Of a stretch of 64,000 nt of DNA, positions 1 to 12,300 are shown in pieces (the stretch's first letter is position 1; each line of letters begins with the position of its first letter). The notes beneath the pieces are model-generated. The model made no database searches, had not been told where the DNA came from, and saw only the letters and a program-made list of their open reading frames with translations. The translations under genes and the position numbers were made by a program. This stretch comes from Casuarina equisetifolia (lineage: Eukaryota > Streptophyta > Magnoliopsida > Fagales > Casuarinaceae), in NCBI GenBank assembly GCA_028551475.1, contig CM052358.1, positions 20,114,853 through 20,178,852 of the forward strand. Reading direction: 5' to 3'.

Positions 1-1690
1 GCACTAAATAACACGATTTGGAGCAAAACTCAAATCTGTAAGCAGTTGTTAGGACCTAATTTTGTCATGTAGGGCCTGATAATCTAGATTGTTGACTGCT
101 TATTACGCGGATGAATCAGATTTGCCCCCTTTGCGCCTTGTTACCGGGGTGGCGTAGGCGAACTGAAAGGAAGTGCGCCTTGGAAAACGAGGAGACGGAC
201 AATGGAAGAAGAAACTGCCAAGAGGCATATGAGTTTGGTTTTTTTAATTAGGAAAAAGACGTGAGACCTTCTAAATAAATGAGGTCCTAGGCTAGTAGTA
301 AACCATTTGGGTTTCTAGCCAGATGTATGAGTTGTTAAATGTTGTCTAAATTTTACATAAAAAAAATCTCTTTAATATAGCATATGTATTACATCGTTTC
401 CTTACATGGTAATTTTTTTTTTCACTTTCCTCTTAATTTTCTAATGCAATATTAGAACAATAATATAAATAAATAAAAGTTATTAGAAACTCTACAAGCT
501 CACATTTTAGCAAGGGGAAGACAAGTCTACAAGAATTTTAACATAACTTCTCACCAGAATGGTTCATCGCGAATCATATTAATTTGTTTTTAATACTATA
601 TTAAAAAATTTAATCACTTCATAAAAGTTAATTAAGGAAAAAATGATATTTCTTATATATAAATTACTTCACAAATTCACATCCTAACAATGTGTCATCA
701 AAATGGTTCAAAATGCTTTCGCTGTCTGGTTTTTTACTCATATCAATAGGAATGTTAAGGATAAATTGATCCTTTTATAAAAGCTAACTTAAGAGAAATG
801 AGTATTTTCTATCTAAAAATCACTACACAAGCCTACACCTTATTAATATGAAAAAAGTTTTACATCGATTTGAACAAAAATTTAATTTAAAAATTAGTTT
901 TAAAGTTAAACTTTGAACTGATTTCTAATATGTTACAAGAGGTTGAGTTAATTCTTTTCCATTTTGTTCTCTACCGTCTAGCACTCAACGGAAGAAGAAA
1001 GGAAAGGGACGTGCAGCAGCACAGAGAAACATCTCTTGGCTAAAACCTTGGGACCTCAACTTTTTGGTGCCTTCGGGTCGTAATGATCGGCCACTTGGAT
1101 TTATTAGTTTCGTTCCTTCCGTGGAAAGGTGTAGTTACCCAATAGATATCGAGGTAGAAACTTTTCTCCCCCACTTTTGCCGAAAGATGTCGCGAAAGGT
1201 CTCCCACATGCTTCTTCCCATCAATTTTCTACGTTATATTTACTAACTTCTCCAACAAGTTGGTTCTTAGGATTCAGACACAGGTCCTGCGACTCTGCTT
1301 CTTTTTTCTAAGTGGAAAAAGTGGATGAAATACATCGCATCTTAACTTCAACTCCACTACCAAATAAAATAGCATAAAAGTCTTGACGTGTCATGTCGAT
1401 TGACTCATCCCCATTTCGATGGTAATAAAGCACCTAATTACACGTAGGAATAGGAACTTGAACTCGCAACTTGCTCAAGTGGAATTCACTCGTAAAGAGG
1501 GGTTTGTTGATTGCGTGCTACGTTAGTGTTTTTTATGCACTAACACGGCCAATTCGTGGGATACAAAAATAATTTTACATGTTTTTTTGTAAAAAAATAT
1601 ATTAAGCTATGTTATTGAGTATATATTTTGTCTTGTAAAGTTAGGTTTAAGTATAACATTGTAAAGTTCGCTATAACAAAATTAACAAGT
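1..1690. other. AT-rich intergenic spacer, no gene seen
   Basis: Reading frames here are short and show no exon-like conservation or recognisable domain. The composition is AT-rich with homopolymer runs, which is typical plant intergenic DNA. A short stretch near 1440-1500, read on the minus strand, has a weak tRNA-like box B (GAGTTCAAGTTCC), but I could not place a matching box A. Nothing else is supported. Confidence 0.6.
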
Positions 1691-1694
1691 TAAT

Positions 1695-1950
1695 GTGAAA
1701 GGAAGTCCCACACCGGTCATACAAGGTGAGGGCTTTAGCCTTATTAATTAATAGTTTTCTCTACCTATCATCAATTGGTTTTAGGTGGACAACTTGACAT
1801 TTTTCTTTAATATGATATCAAAATTAACCCAATTGTATAGTTGGCATATCTAATCCCGCAGATGGGCACCAGTCATATAAGGTTAGGATTTTCACTTATC
1901 ACCAATTGGTTTTAGGCGGACAACTGAACCTCTTTTTTTAATGGTTAAGA
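1695..1950 (+). repeat. TRIM-like or LTR-end relic: two related repeats around a decayed primer-binding site
   Basis: Two diverged copies of the same segment lie in direct order. Each runs from a CCCACACCGGTCAT-like or GGGCACCAGTCAT-like start, through ATA(A/C)AAGGT and ATCA(T/C)CAATTGGTTTTAGG, to GGACAACTTGA or GGACAACTGAA. After the first copy comes TATGATATCAAAAT near 1811, a plausible decayed form of the tRNA-iMet primer-binding site TGGTATCAGAGC. Short terminal repeats, a primer-binding site and almost no interior match a terminal-repeat retrotransposon in miniature, or two fragments of one larger LTR. No coding capacity is present. The outer borders are uncertain. Confidence 0.5.
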
Positions 1951-2460
1951 CATTAATAATGTGAAATTATTATTATTATTATCAACATATTTTCCCACCC
2001 ATAATGTACAAAAATTATAAATTATCAATTCAAAAGTGTTACTCACAAGTATGGAGATCAAATTATAAAAACTCTTATTTAAAAGTGATAACTAATACTA
2101 ATGAGATGAAATCATAAAAATAATTTACATCTAAGAGTAAAAAAATTATAAGTAAAGAACAAAACAACATTAATTCTATTCTAGTTTGAGAACTCAATCT
2201 AAGAATAATGGTCATAAATAATTGGACGACCTCATGTATGAATGATGAAGTGTCACACTTCATCTTTTATATTTGTTCATTGTTATTAAACGGGAACATC
2301 GAACATGCAAGAAAAATATCAATTTATTAAAAAGATGATAGAAATCAAGACTCACTATCACTTATCTAAATATATATAAAAAAAAGATCTAAACGATAAA
2401 AAAAAATAAATAAATATATATATATATATATCTAAAATATTCGACTTTAAATCTTACGGT
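1951..2460. other. AT-rich spacer upstream of the OTU gene
   Basis: This stretch is strongly AT-rich and ends in an ATATAT microsatellite at about 2415-2432. Composition changes sharply to GC-rich at about 2455, where the proximal promoter of the OTU gene appears to begin. No exon-like frame was found. Confidence 0.6.
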
Positions 2461-2609
2461 GGCGGCAGGTGTTTGGACAGTGGCGCAGTACCTTTTGGTC
2501 TGCAATAAAAGGGAATCTATTGACTCGTTCACACGTACGCCTGTCCATTCACACTCACCGCCACTGCCACTGCTTTTTACCAGTTGAGCTCACCTCCAAC
2601 TCATCCATC

Positions 2610-2730
2610 CCACCAGTGCGGCCCACACGTGCGACACACCGTCTTGAGTCTGCCACGTGCCTCGACCGACCGTCGCTCCTGAATTCCACGTCACCCCCGG
2701 CGTCCTCTCTCGCCCGCACTATTTAAGAGG
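2610..2730 (+). promoter_or_regulatory. Proximal promoter of the OTU gene with two G-boxes and a TATA-like box
   Basis: Two perfect CACGTG G-boxes occur at 2626-2631 and 2654-2659, and a third ACGT core (CACGTCAC) at 2687-2694. CTATTTAAG at about 2719 is a plausible TATA element. G-box/ABRE-type ACGT cores bind bZIP and bHLH factors. Such a cluster just upstream of a TATA-like box suggests light, ABA or stress input, but that is an inference from motifs only. Confidence 0.5.
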
Positions 2731-2739
2731 AATCCTCCC

Positions 2740-3662
2740 ATTTTCCTCTGAAAAATACTCTCCTTTGCCCCCAAGTTTCTCCCCCTCTTCGGTGCTTTCC
2801 TGACCCCTAAATGTTAACCCTAATAAAACCATTTGCATCCAGTTCGTTTCTTGCCCCAATTCACAAGAAACGTTTCGTAGCCTTTGCAGATCTCGGACCA
2901 ACGCCGAAGCCCGACGTTTTCCTCTGTCTTTCTGTCTCTTAACTTTTGTATCTCCATTCCATCCAGGTGAGTCGCTTTAACTTTCTTGCGAAGTCAACTT
3001 GGGCCTTCTTGGATCATCTTCTCGTTTTCTTTGAGTTTTGGTGTCTGATTGGTCCATTTGATCTTTGATCGGTATGACTTTTATTTGGCTTCCCGAGAAA
3101 CGTTGCGAAATGAAGAAATGTTAAGAGTAAAATGTTTTGAGTCTTGTATGCTTTTCTTGTTTATCTTGTCTTCATAATTGAATGCGAAGCTCACCTAGAG
3201 AAAGTCAAGTAGCGGATGAGGTGCGCTAACGAGAGCATCTTCATAAGAATCCGAACCGAGATAATGAAAAAAAAAATAAAGCTTTATAGTGTAATCTGCT
3301 AAGAATTTGGCTATGCAAGCTCTTCTTTCTCATTTGTTGATTTTCTTGGGAATTGTGTGGTCTTGCTTGCAGCTTGAGTTTTGTAAGGGTCCATCTTTTG
3401 GGAGTTTCCTGGTAAATTCGACAACTTAGAGGGTTTTGTTGTTTAAAGTTCGAGGTCTGGGTCTCATGAGAATTGTCAGGGGAATGCAGAGATCGTTTTG
3501 CGAGGAGCAAAAGGCACTGGGCTGGAAGAAATCATTCAGCCGAGGGATTGGCGTCACTGTGCCCAAGGCAAGAACGCGCGATAAAGGAATGAGTAGCCTT
3601 TTGTGTCTCTAAGTTTTGGGTGTAGGAGGCTCAGGATAGGTTTGCGTTCAGGACGATAAAAA
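2740..3662 (+). other. Probable 5' leader of the OTU gene with an intron
   Basis: No conserved frame precedes the ATG at 3663. A strong 5' splice site (CCAG|GTGAGT) sits at 2966/2967. Candidate acceptors lie downstream at 3372 (TTGCTTGCAG), 3488 and 3630, so a leader intron of roughly 0.4-0.65 kb is likely. The true acceptor cannot be chosen without transcript data. Leader introns are common in broadly expressed plant genes. Confidence 0.45.
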
Positions 3663-6600
3663 ATGACACGGATTTTGGTTCAGCGAGGGTCTGCCAGCAG
3701 CTCTTCTTCAAACCCGAGCCGGAATTCTTCCTTGCCTGGGTCTTCTTCGGTTCGGGCAGAGCCACAGGTTACAACACCTCAGGTTCCCTCAGCTGTGAAA
3801 GATGAGGTGATTGGAGAAGATGTGCAGGAACAAACTGTCGTCGATGAGCTTATGGAGTACTGTGGAAGTAGTGACAACAAGGTGGCAAAAGGCGATGATC
3901 TTTTGATGGAAAGCACTCATGATGATCAGACTGTTTGTCCAAGTGAGGGAATCAATGACAGTGAAAAGATTGATGATGATGAAATTCTGGGTACAGGGGA
4001 GTTGATAAGAGGATTGAGTGGGGTGAGAATTTCAGAAATGCTTACTGTTGAAACTGAGGGCTCAAACACAAATGCTGCACTGACAGGTGGGGGAAGTTCA
4101 CATCCACCTCCTCCACCTGTCCCACCTCCAAAACCTTCAGCAGGAAACTCAAATTCTAGGAGGTATGTCTCCGGAAATTCAAATGCCGTGAGGATTGGAT
4201 CATCCAGAAGAGCTGTTGCCTGGCCTATTGTTTCAACAAGAACTTCAACCACTGATTCTCGACCTTCTTCTCCCAGGTCTCATGGTGAAAGTGAAGGGTA
4301 TAATAGTTCTGATGAACAAAACCCTTGTTTTGTTTCCTCCTATGATGATCATGTAAGTGGCTAAGTTTTATTAGTCTTAATAAGTGAACTACCATGATTA
4401 TGGGAGTATTTCTCGTGTTTCCTCCTGTTTTGTATACATCTTTTACTACCCATTTGAGATTAACTCACTAAGCATTTTAACTACAGAACTACTACCCATC
4501 GTAATGGGATATATCTTAGTTTTTCTTTTCCTTTTAGTGAGTTTGCATATGACAATTGCATCGTAATTTTTGCAGCCAATTTGGAGTTCAGACAACTGCA
4601 ATTGGAGTTGCCCTTTTGCAGCCCAGCCTTACACACCACCTCAAACTTTTAGATGTCTCAAAAGTTTAACAAGTCATATCTATGTTTTAAGATTACGTTT
4701 GCCATATCAGCTCTATCTAGAATGTTAGGATTCAATTGTGCATTTTATCTGGTTGGATCATTCTATCTTGTTTACCTTTCCCTATTGATGGGGAAGCTCA
4801 ATAGGTTACATCTTTTATATTAAAGTCACAGCCCGACTTGTTTACATCAGTTTCAATGTCTTATTTGCCCTGTGCATCTATTTCAGGAAAGAGAACGTCA
4901 ATTTGAAATTGACATCAGAAGGGCAAAGGGTTTAGAAGTCAGAAGGATGCAGGACGATGGGAATTGTCTGTTTCGTGCTGTAGCAGATCAAGTTTATGGG
5001 GACTCTGAAGCATATGATTTAATAAGACAAATGTGCATAGATTATATGGTAAGATGATGCAAATTTTCATTGGGGTGTGGATGTTGGTTATATGTAGTTT
5101 GTGCTCATTTTTATGCGATGCTGAAAAGCTATGAAAAAAGTTACTGCTTACAAAGAAGCTACGTACTCATTCTATTATGTTACCGTCTGTTGGTTGGTGA
5201 TTTGGTGTAATGATGGAAATATGGGAAATAATTCTGAAAGGTCTTAAAAAATCTGAGAAACAAGGCCCTGCGATTCAGTTTTGTCTGGAAGCATATCTAC
5301 TGGTACAACAACAGGGTATCCCTTAGCTGATCACAAAATTTGAGGTGCATTTGATCCTTGTTGTTTTTGATGACTATCATACTTCAATTGGTTGCTTGGT
5401 TCCCTGATAGCTTCTCTAAGGTAGAGCTATTTCTATATATATGCTGTGTGTGTGTCTCCAAAAACTTTTGTCCCTGCTTTAACGACAAGTGGTTCAACCT
5501 GAAATTTAGTTTGGTTTTTTCATGGTATAGACCATGCTTTTTTTTCTACATGTACCAATGAACACTTACCTATCACACTTCTGCACAACAGAAATATCAG
5601 GCAGTGGGTTAGGGATAAACCCAATCTCTATGTTCTTTCAGATTTGGCTTCTGAGGAAGAAGTACATGTTAAATTGTGGGTTGGTTAATCATGTTACTCT
5701 ATTTCTGGGCCTCCTGTGACATATCTTTCAGGGTTTGAGGTTTGGGATTGTGGTAACTATTAATGATAGGTGACAAATAACATGACTTGTCTTCCTGTAA
5801 ACTTGGGCAGACTAGTTATTAAACTTATCCACATAATTCTTTTGTTTTTTTTTTTCCTTTTCACTTTGGTTAGTAGTGGTTTGTCAGAGTTGACATGATC
5901 CCTGCACTTCAAGGTGCAAACATGCTGGGGATTTGGATTTTGTGCCCATTATCTTTATTGTTTCAACCTGATGCATGATTTTATACTTACCAGTTGCTAT
6001 TTTAACCCAGGAGCGGGAACGAGATCACTTCTCTCAATTTATAACAGAAGGTTTTACATCTTATTGTAAGAGGAAGAGAAGAGACAAGGTACACAATATT
6101 ACACTTCTGAAGGTGTTTACGCCTTAGAGTCTTTGTTTCTTGGTGGTTAGTTGTTTGTTTTCTGTTCCCTAGTTTCAAAGATTGAGAGGTTGATGAAGAT
6201 AAGGAAAAAATATTAATTTTTCATGGCATAAATTTATGATCTTTGGGGAAATTTCTTCTTACATGGTATGTTGTCCTTGTTATCCAGCTTACCTTGGGTC
6301 ATACCTTGAATTCTTGTTCGTTTGTATTTTTCTTTTTGTTAGTTGGGGATAGGGGTGTTTCATAAGGAAAATGGTAAGCTCTTCAACTTGGGATAAGATT
6401 TAGCTATTCAAGAATGTTTTGACTGTGATGTAGATCTTTCAATTCAAGTGCTGGCGGCACTATGTTTGGATGAGTACTACCAGTAATAAGAGTACATAGT
6501 TGCATTGAAATTGGATGGCAGGAATATTAACTGTCTCTATGATTAGCGGTAGTATAACTTGAACAACCATTGACCCTTGCTCCTTACCACATGCATAAAA

Positions 6601-7938
6601 AATGGAGTTCCTCATCCAATCTATGTTTGACATTGACATTCATGACTGACACCAAAAGTCATTAATTATTTTATTGTGGGTGTGTTTATGTATATTCTGT
6701 CTATCCTGGGTGACAGGTCTATGGAAACAATGTGGAGATCCAAGCGCTATCTGAAATGTATAATCGGCCAATCCATATTTACTCCTATGGCACCGGTGTT
6801 TCTCTTTACTCTGTTTACAATGATATTGGCATCTCTGATTGTAATCTAGCATTAGCATCAGTTTCTATATCTTTTTCTAAGTTTAATTTGCAAATGCAGA
6901 GCCTATCAATACATTTCATGGAAGCTACGACACTGACACACCACCCATACGGCTGAGTTACCATCATGGGAACCATTATAACTCTCTTGTTGACCCTCGT
7001 AGGCTGACCATTGGTGCAGGGCTTGGCTTCAGCTGTCTTCGTGGGGTGTGTATATTTGTCAAGCATTGTATTTACCTTTTGGTGACTTCCGTTTTTTGTT
7101 TCATATTATATGCTGATGACATGAGCTCTGTATAAATTGAACTTGGTAATCAAGATGGGAGAACAGGCAATACTTATTTGTTTGGTTAGGTGTATAATTG
7201 GTCGGTTAACAGTTGGCAATATGTTTGTTCTTCTTCTAGAGAAATGTTGACAAGGATCAAGTGAAGGCTGCTATTAGAGCTCAGCAAGACCAACAGATTG
7301 ATAATGTAAGTATCCTGTTTGTTATACAGTATGGTGTATAAAAATGTTTGACAATAACATGGTTCTGATGACTTCCCAACTTGATACCGACAGGCACTTC
7401 TAGCTGAGGGGAGATTTTACTCTGATCTTGAGCTCACTGAGAAGGAAATTGAACGCATGGTGATGGAAGCTTCTCGTGTCGAGTATCTTGCAGATGACTC
7501 ATACAAGCAGCAGCTTGGCCGCAGAGAATCTTCTACTTCTGGTGCTGAACCATCATCTTCTGGTGCGAGTAAGTTCCATCTTTTTATCAATACCACGAGT
7601 CTTCACACTTGTATACGACTGACATAACTTTTGTTCTTTTTTAGCCCTGCCATTTTGATGTTAAAGCTTGGTTTTTTTGAAGTAGAATATGTAGCTAACC
7701 GAGTGCAATGTGAAAACCTGATTTCTCAGGCCGCGAGACAAAATTGGAAAGTGGGACAGAGCATGGTTTGCAGGATTCTGTCCTTAGCAGCAGCATGCAG
7801 ATGGTTCTCTCTATGGGATTCAGCTATCTGCAGGTGATTGAGGCCTATAGCATATTTGGGGAGGATGTGGATTCGATGGTTTGTTATTTATTGGAAACCA
7901 GCAGCAGCAGCAGACGCAAAGGCAAGGCAACTGAATGA
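3663..7938 (+). CDS. OTLD1: OTU-domain deubiquitinase with C-terminal UBA, OTLD1/OTU6-like
   Basis: This is a cysteine protease that removes ubiquitin. Arabidopsis OTLD1 acts on histone H2B with a demethylase partner to silence genes. Coding exons are 3663-4352, 4887-5048, 6011-6088, 6717-6795, 6900-7045, 7240-7305, 7394-7568 and 7730-7938 (535 codons with the stop). Residues 1-230 are low-complexity, rich in Ser, Asp/Glu and Pro, with a proline run near 148-158. The OTU core starts near 231. The catalytic signature QDDGNCLFRAV gives Asp254 and Cys257, and YHHGNHYNSL gives His362. A UBA-like segment, MVLSMGFSYLQVIEAY onward, lies at about 490-521. The start was chosen because the N-terminus MTRILVQRGS matches how I recall the family beginning. 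An AATAAA lies at 8026. All introns are GT-AG. The family call is strong; orthology to OTLD1 rather than a close paralogue is likely. Confidence 0.9.
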
Positions 7939-9397
7939 TTTACAAACTGCATTGGCTTCCTCGCTGTAGTTGTAGCTTTGATGTCAGAAACCATTTCTAT
8001 CAAGCCTGTGAGAGAAGGCTTCAAAAATAAAAATTTGCTTTCTGGTTTACTTTTGACTGGTCGGAAGACCTAATACGGAATCATGTCACTACGTAAGTTT
8101 GGCCCGCTGATTGTATAATTCTGCAACATGAACCCTGGGCCTCAGAATCGGAAAATAATTTGCTCCTGGTCGGCTTGGACTGTTCAAGCATGCTAGGTCC
8201 TGAGCTTCAGTGTTGCTCGCAATGAAATGATCATAAAGATTGTAGGGTAATTTATGGAATCGTGACTTCATCAAACATAGCTTTGTTGGCCCCTGGAAAA
8301 TAACAGTAAAAATTTATGAAAACGCCTTTGCGGGGTAAATGAAGGGGGGCGTCTGGAATGAAACATTCGTTAATGTTTTAACTTAGAAGCAACTATGTTT
8401 TCTACGATGTCATTAACAATTCTTATGCATCATAATTCATTACAATTAGGAAAAGTCCCTCTTAAAGAAGTTTTTGGACTCAACATGAGAACCGAAAGAC
8501 AGCCGGAGAGTGATATCTTCCCTCCCAATGCAAATCAGGTTGGAACAGGCCTAAACCTGCAACCCACACTAGGCCAGCCCAATGCAAACAAAAATCAGTA
8601 CAAACAGCCTAAGGAAATCGACGAGGTCCAACCCAACGAAATGAAACCGTAACATGATCAAGGTGGCCTGATGTAACGGAGACAATCTAGTCATAAAGGA
8701 GGCATAGTTTTTCTTTTTACTTGGCTAGCTTTGTAGGTTGAAATTTTGGTTCGTAACAAGTGATATTAGAGACAAATTGTAAGATGAAACTTTAACTTGT
8801 CACTGTTACCTTCTAATGTTATCTCGAAAGGTAGAGTTGCAAAGAATTTGACTCACATGGAGAGTAACGTGAATTTAAATGACGATTTCACTATATAAGG
8901 GATTAACTTTTGGGTTGAAATGTAAGTCCATGATACTAAGACCTATTAGTTTCAATTTAGTTTATGTGTTATGACAAAAAAAATTTGATTTTCTACGTCA
9001 TCAACTATAATTCGAATCGCTTGCGTTGTGAAAACACAGAAATAGGGAGTCAGAGGAGAGTCCATCAGCTAAATAATAGTCGGTACATTTTCAGGTAACA
9101 GTGAAAGCGGGAAAAAAAAAAAATTACTGCGATTTAAGAGTTGAAGAAGTCAAAACTAGAGCGGAGGAGGGTGAAAAGCACTACCGTTGCATGTCCAATG
9201 ACAATACGATAGTTTATATCGTTTGGAGGGTATTATTGTCACTCCGATAGAACCTTGCCCGACAAGCTGAGAGGCGGTGTTGGCGACCCGGAGACTCTTC
9301 CTCGGCTTCTTCCTGAATCTGTGGCGGATCATCGAGCCCTAGGTTTGGAGCTGGTTGAGACTGGCGGATCGAAATTGAGAGAAACAGTAAAGAGAAA
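7939..9397. other. Spacer between the OTU gene and DCP1, with a dispersed-repeat relic
   Basis: The first 120 bases are the OTU gene 3' UTR with AATAAA at 8026-8031. Segment 8690-8990 looks like decayed retroelement DNA. GTGATATTAGAGAC near 8760 resembles a degraded tRNA-iMet primer-binding site, and 8903-8933 is close to 49466-49497 elsewhere in the window. An 85-codon open frame at 8395-8652 has no recognisable domain and is probably chance. The last 250 bases are less AT-rich and should hold the DCP1 promoter and leader. Confidence 0.5.
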
Positions 9398-12300
9398 ATG
9401 TCTCAGAGCGGTAAGCTGATGCCGAATCTCGACGAGCAGAGCACGAAGCTGCTCAACCTCACAGTTCTCCAGCGAATCGATCCCTTCGTGGAGGAGATCC
9501 TCATCACCGCGGCTCATGTCACCTTTTATGAGTTCAACATCGATCTCAGCCAATGGGTTCGTCGCTTTCTGTCTCGCTCAATTCTAAAGCTCTCGCTTTG
9601 TGAATTTCGCTTAGTTCTCTAATTATTTTATTTTTTTTCTCTTTTGATTCATTTCCAGAGCCGCAAGGACGTAGAAGGGTCTCTCTTCGTCGTCAAGAGG
9701 TAAGATTTGCGTCATATAGAGGGTGATTGTGTAAATTTCGGGACTTGCTTTTCTTCTGGCTGGTTGGTTGTTCGTTTAATGAAGAGCCTTTGATGTCATT
9801 TCAGGAATACGCAACCTCGATTTCAATTCATTGTGATGAATCGGCGTAATACGGGTTTAGTTCCTGATCCACCTGATTAATTCCTTGCTGTTCGGTAGCA
9901 TTTATGTGATGTCACGTTGAATTTTTATGTATATTTTGCCACATATGGTACCATTCATATAGTTTCCTTTTGTTGTTAATTACATGTTTTTATAATTCGA
10001 GTTGTATGTATTTTCTCTGCCTTCCTTTCTGGCCTTTTCTGTTTAATTTTGCCTACTTTTGCTTGGAAATGTTAGGTTGCAACATTGGCACGCCTTGTGC
10101 CGCATGTTGTTCGACTTTGTAAGTACATGAACCGAAGGTGGAATGGCAAATGGTACTACCTAAATTTTTAAGATCTAGATGTAGTAGTGCATTGACTTGG
10201 GGTTCATAGAATGAATATAGGATGTAGTTTTCCTTTCATTGGGGAGATTCTTAATTAGTAATAGATCTCACATGTTGCTGTTAACAAATTGTGTTGGACT
10301 CATAAATTCCTCTTGTTTAGCATGGATATTTTATTTTATATATTTTTTTGAACCAAAGGATATTGTTTGTTGATGAAAACAGATAATTTGGTGGAGAACC
10401 TGTTGGGTGATTTTGAGTATGAAGTCCAGGTACCATATCTATTATATCGAAATGCAGCTCAAGAAGTGAATGGTATCTGGTTCTACAATGCACGCGAATG
10501 TGAAGAGGTTGCAAGTCTTTTCAGCAGGTAATGTTATCTTCCCATGGTCACTATTCCTACAAATTAGTAACGTCATAGTGTTTTGTTAATATGACATAAT
10601 TGAGACTAATGTCTATTTTTGAAGTATGCATTTTTATTCAACTCTAATGTAATTGCTGCTTAAAATAAATGTATCCAGCCTCAAGTGGTTCTATCATTAC
10701 AAGGCCTGTGTAGGAACCATGGTGCTTTCGTTGGACATCATTACTCTCTTGAATGAGTTTTTGCATATTTTCTTTTGCATATGTGTGTATGCATACATGT
10801 GGAGATACGCAAAACCATTCGGTTATCCTGAGTGTGAATTAGTGCAATCTTTGTATTGATGTTCGAAGTCTTGTCATCTGTTAGCCATTTTTCTGCGGTT
10901 AATTTGTGATCATCCTTCTAGTTGGTATAGGATATATTGGGTGTTATTGACTGTACTTTTGATTATTTTTCTTTATGGATTTCATGTATAGAATAAGATG
11001 CCATATTTATAGGCCTTGCTTGTGGGTTATATTTTGTCCCACAGTCTGTGTAAGGTTAATTTGGCTCTACATATTGAATCAAGAGTGGAATTGTGATGTG
11101 GTTATATTTGTGAGGCTTCACAGTTTTGTCCTCAGTCTAGGTTTTAAACTAGGTAGTGATGTATTTCCTTTTTTTGGAGCCAATTTTTTTGTGCTATCCA
11201 TCTTGGATCTCTTTGGTGGGGAGCACAAGGAGGAAAAATATCATCTTGCATCCGGTGTTGTTTGTTAAGTGAGATATTTGACTGACACTGATCTTATCCA
11301 ACTCAGCCGTGGATTCCCTTCTATGTTGCCATTATTTGAAGGTGATTCGAGGGTAAAGGTACATATATTTTCTATTCATGGATGAGTTGACCAGAGAACT
11401 AGAATAATTAGAGTGGCTATTCCTGTTTTGGAGTGTAGATTTTTGGGGCATTGTAATACATGGATTGATTGATGAAGTCCTTAGGGACTTGTAATATGCA
11501 GTTGAAATGGGTGCATTTATTGATCAGTGCGAAGTGCTATTTTGGGCCAAAGAGACACGGCAAAGTGCAATGAGCTTTGGCATTCTTAAGTAAGAGTCTG
11601 ATCAGGAGCATGGCAAGGCTGTAGGACTTTCTTAAAAGGAAGCATGATGTACAGTAGAAGGTCAAGTCATTAATGTGGTTTGTAGGATTATTGTAGGATG
11701 GTAGATCTTAGACATAATTTCAGAGCTTTGAGTGGAGTTCTGGTTATAGCAGTTTTCCACTAATTGTATGATCGGTTCGGTTTTGGAAAATCCTTCCTTT
11801 GATGATTGCAAAGCTGATTTTTGGATCATCCCCATTAGTTTGTTGGCAATTGATCATGAATTTGTCAAATTGTGATGAAAGGATCGACCATTTAATTTCT
11901 GCACTTCATGGAAGTTAAGTAGGATATTTGATATGCAATTGTCTGATAACTCTCCAAATCCCTACTCATTTGGAGTGTGTTTAATTGCTAAATAAGTGAA
12001 GAGTTTTCCACCTTGGTGGGATGACTTTGTATTGACATAGTGTGTGAGAATTTGGTTAAAAAGATGGATGCTTTATTCCAGAAATTTTGGTGTTGATATA
12101 TCTTAATTCTCTAACTGTAATGGTATCAGATTGTGAATTGTCTGCCATCTACTTATCCTGCTGATGTAGATATGAACTGTTCTTAATCTATTTGTAAATT
12201 TTTTAAGGTTTTCGCAAATAAATTGCTGGTATTCTGTAGAGATTAAATTCTGGGTGAAGGCCATTCTTAGGAACTTTTGAATGGCAAACTGAGGTAGAAA

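Noticed and set aside
1430-1500. Possible SINE on the minus strand with a box B-like GAGTTCAAGTTCC
   Set aside because: No convincing box A at the correct spacing, so not listed as a feature.
8395-8652. 85-codon open frame between the OTU gene and DCP1
   Set aside because: It has no domain, no splice partners and no family-like sequence, and it lies next to repeat relics. It is probably chance.
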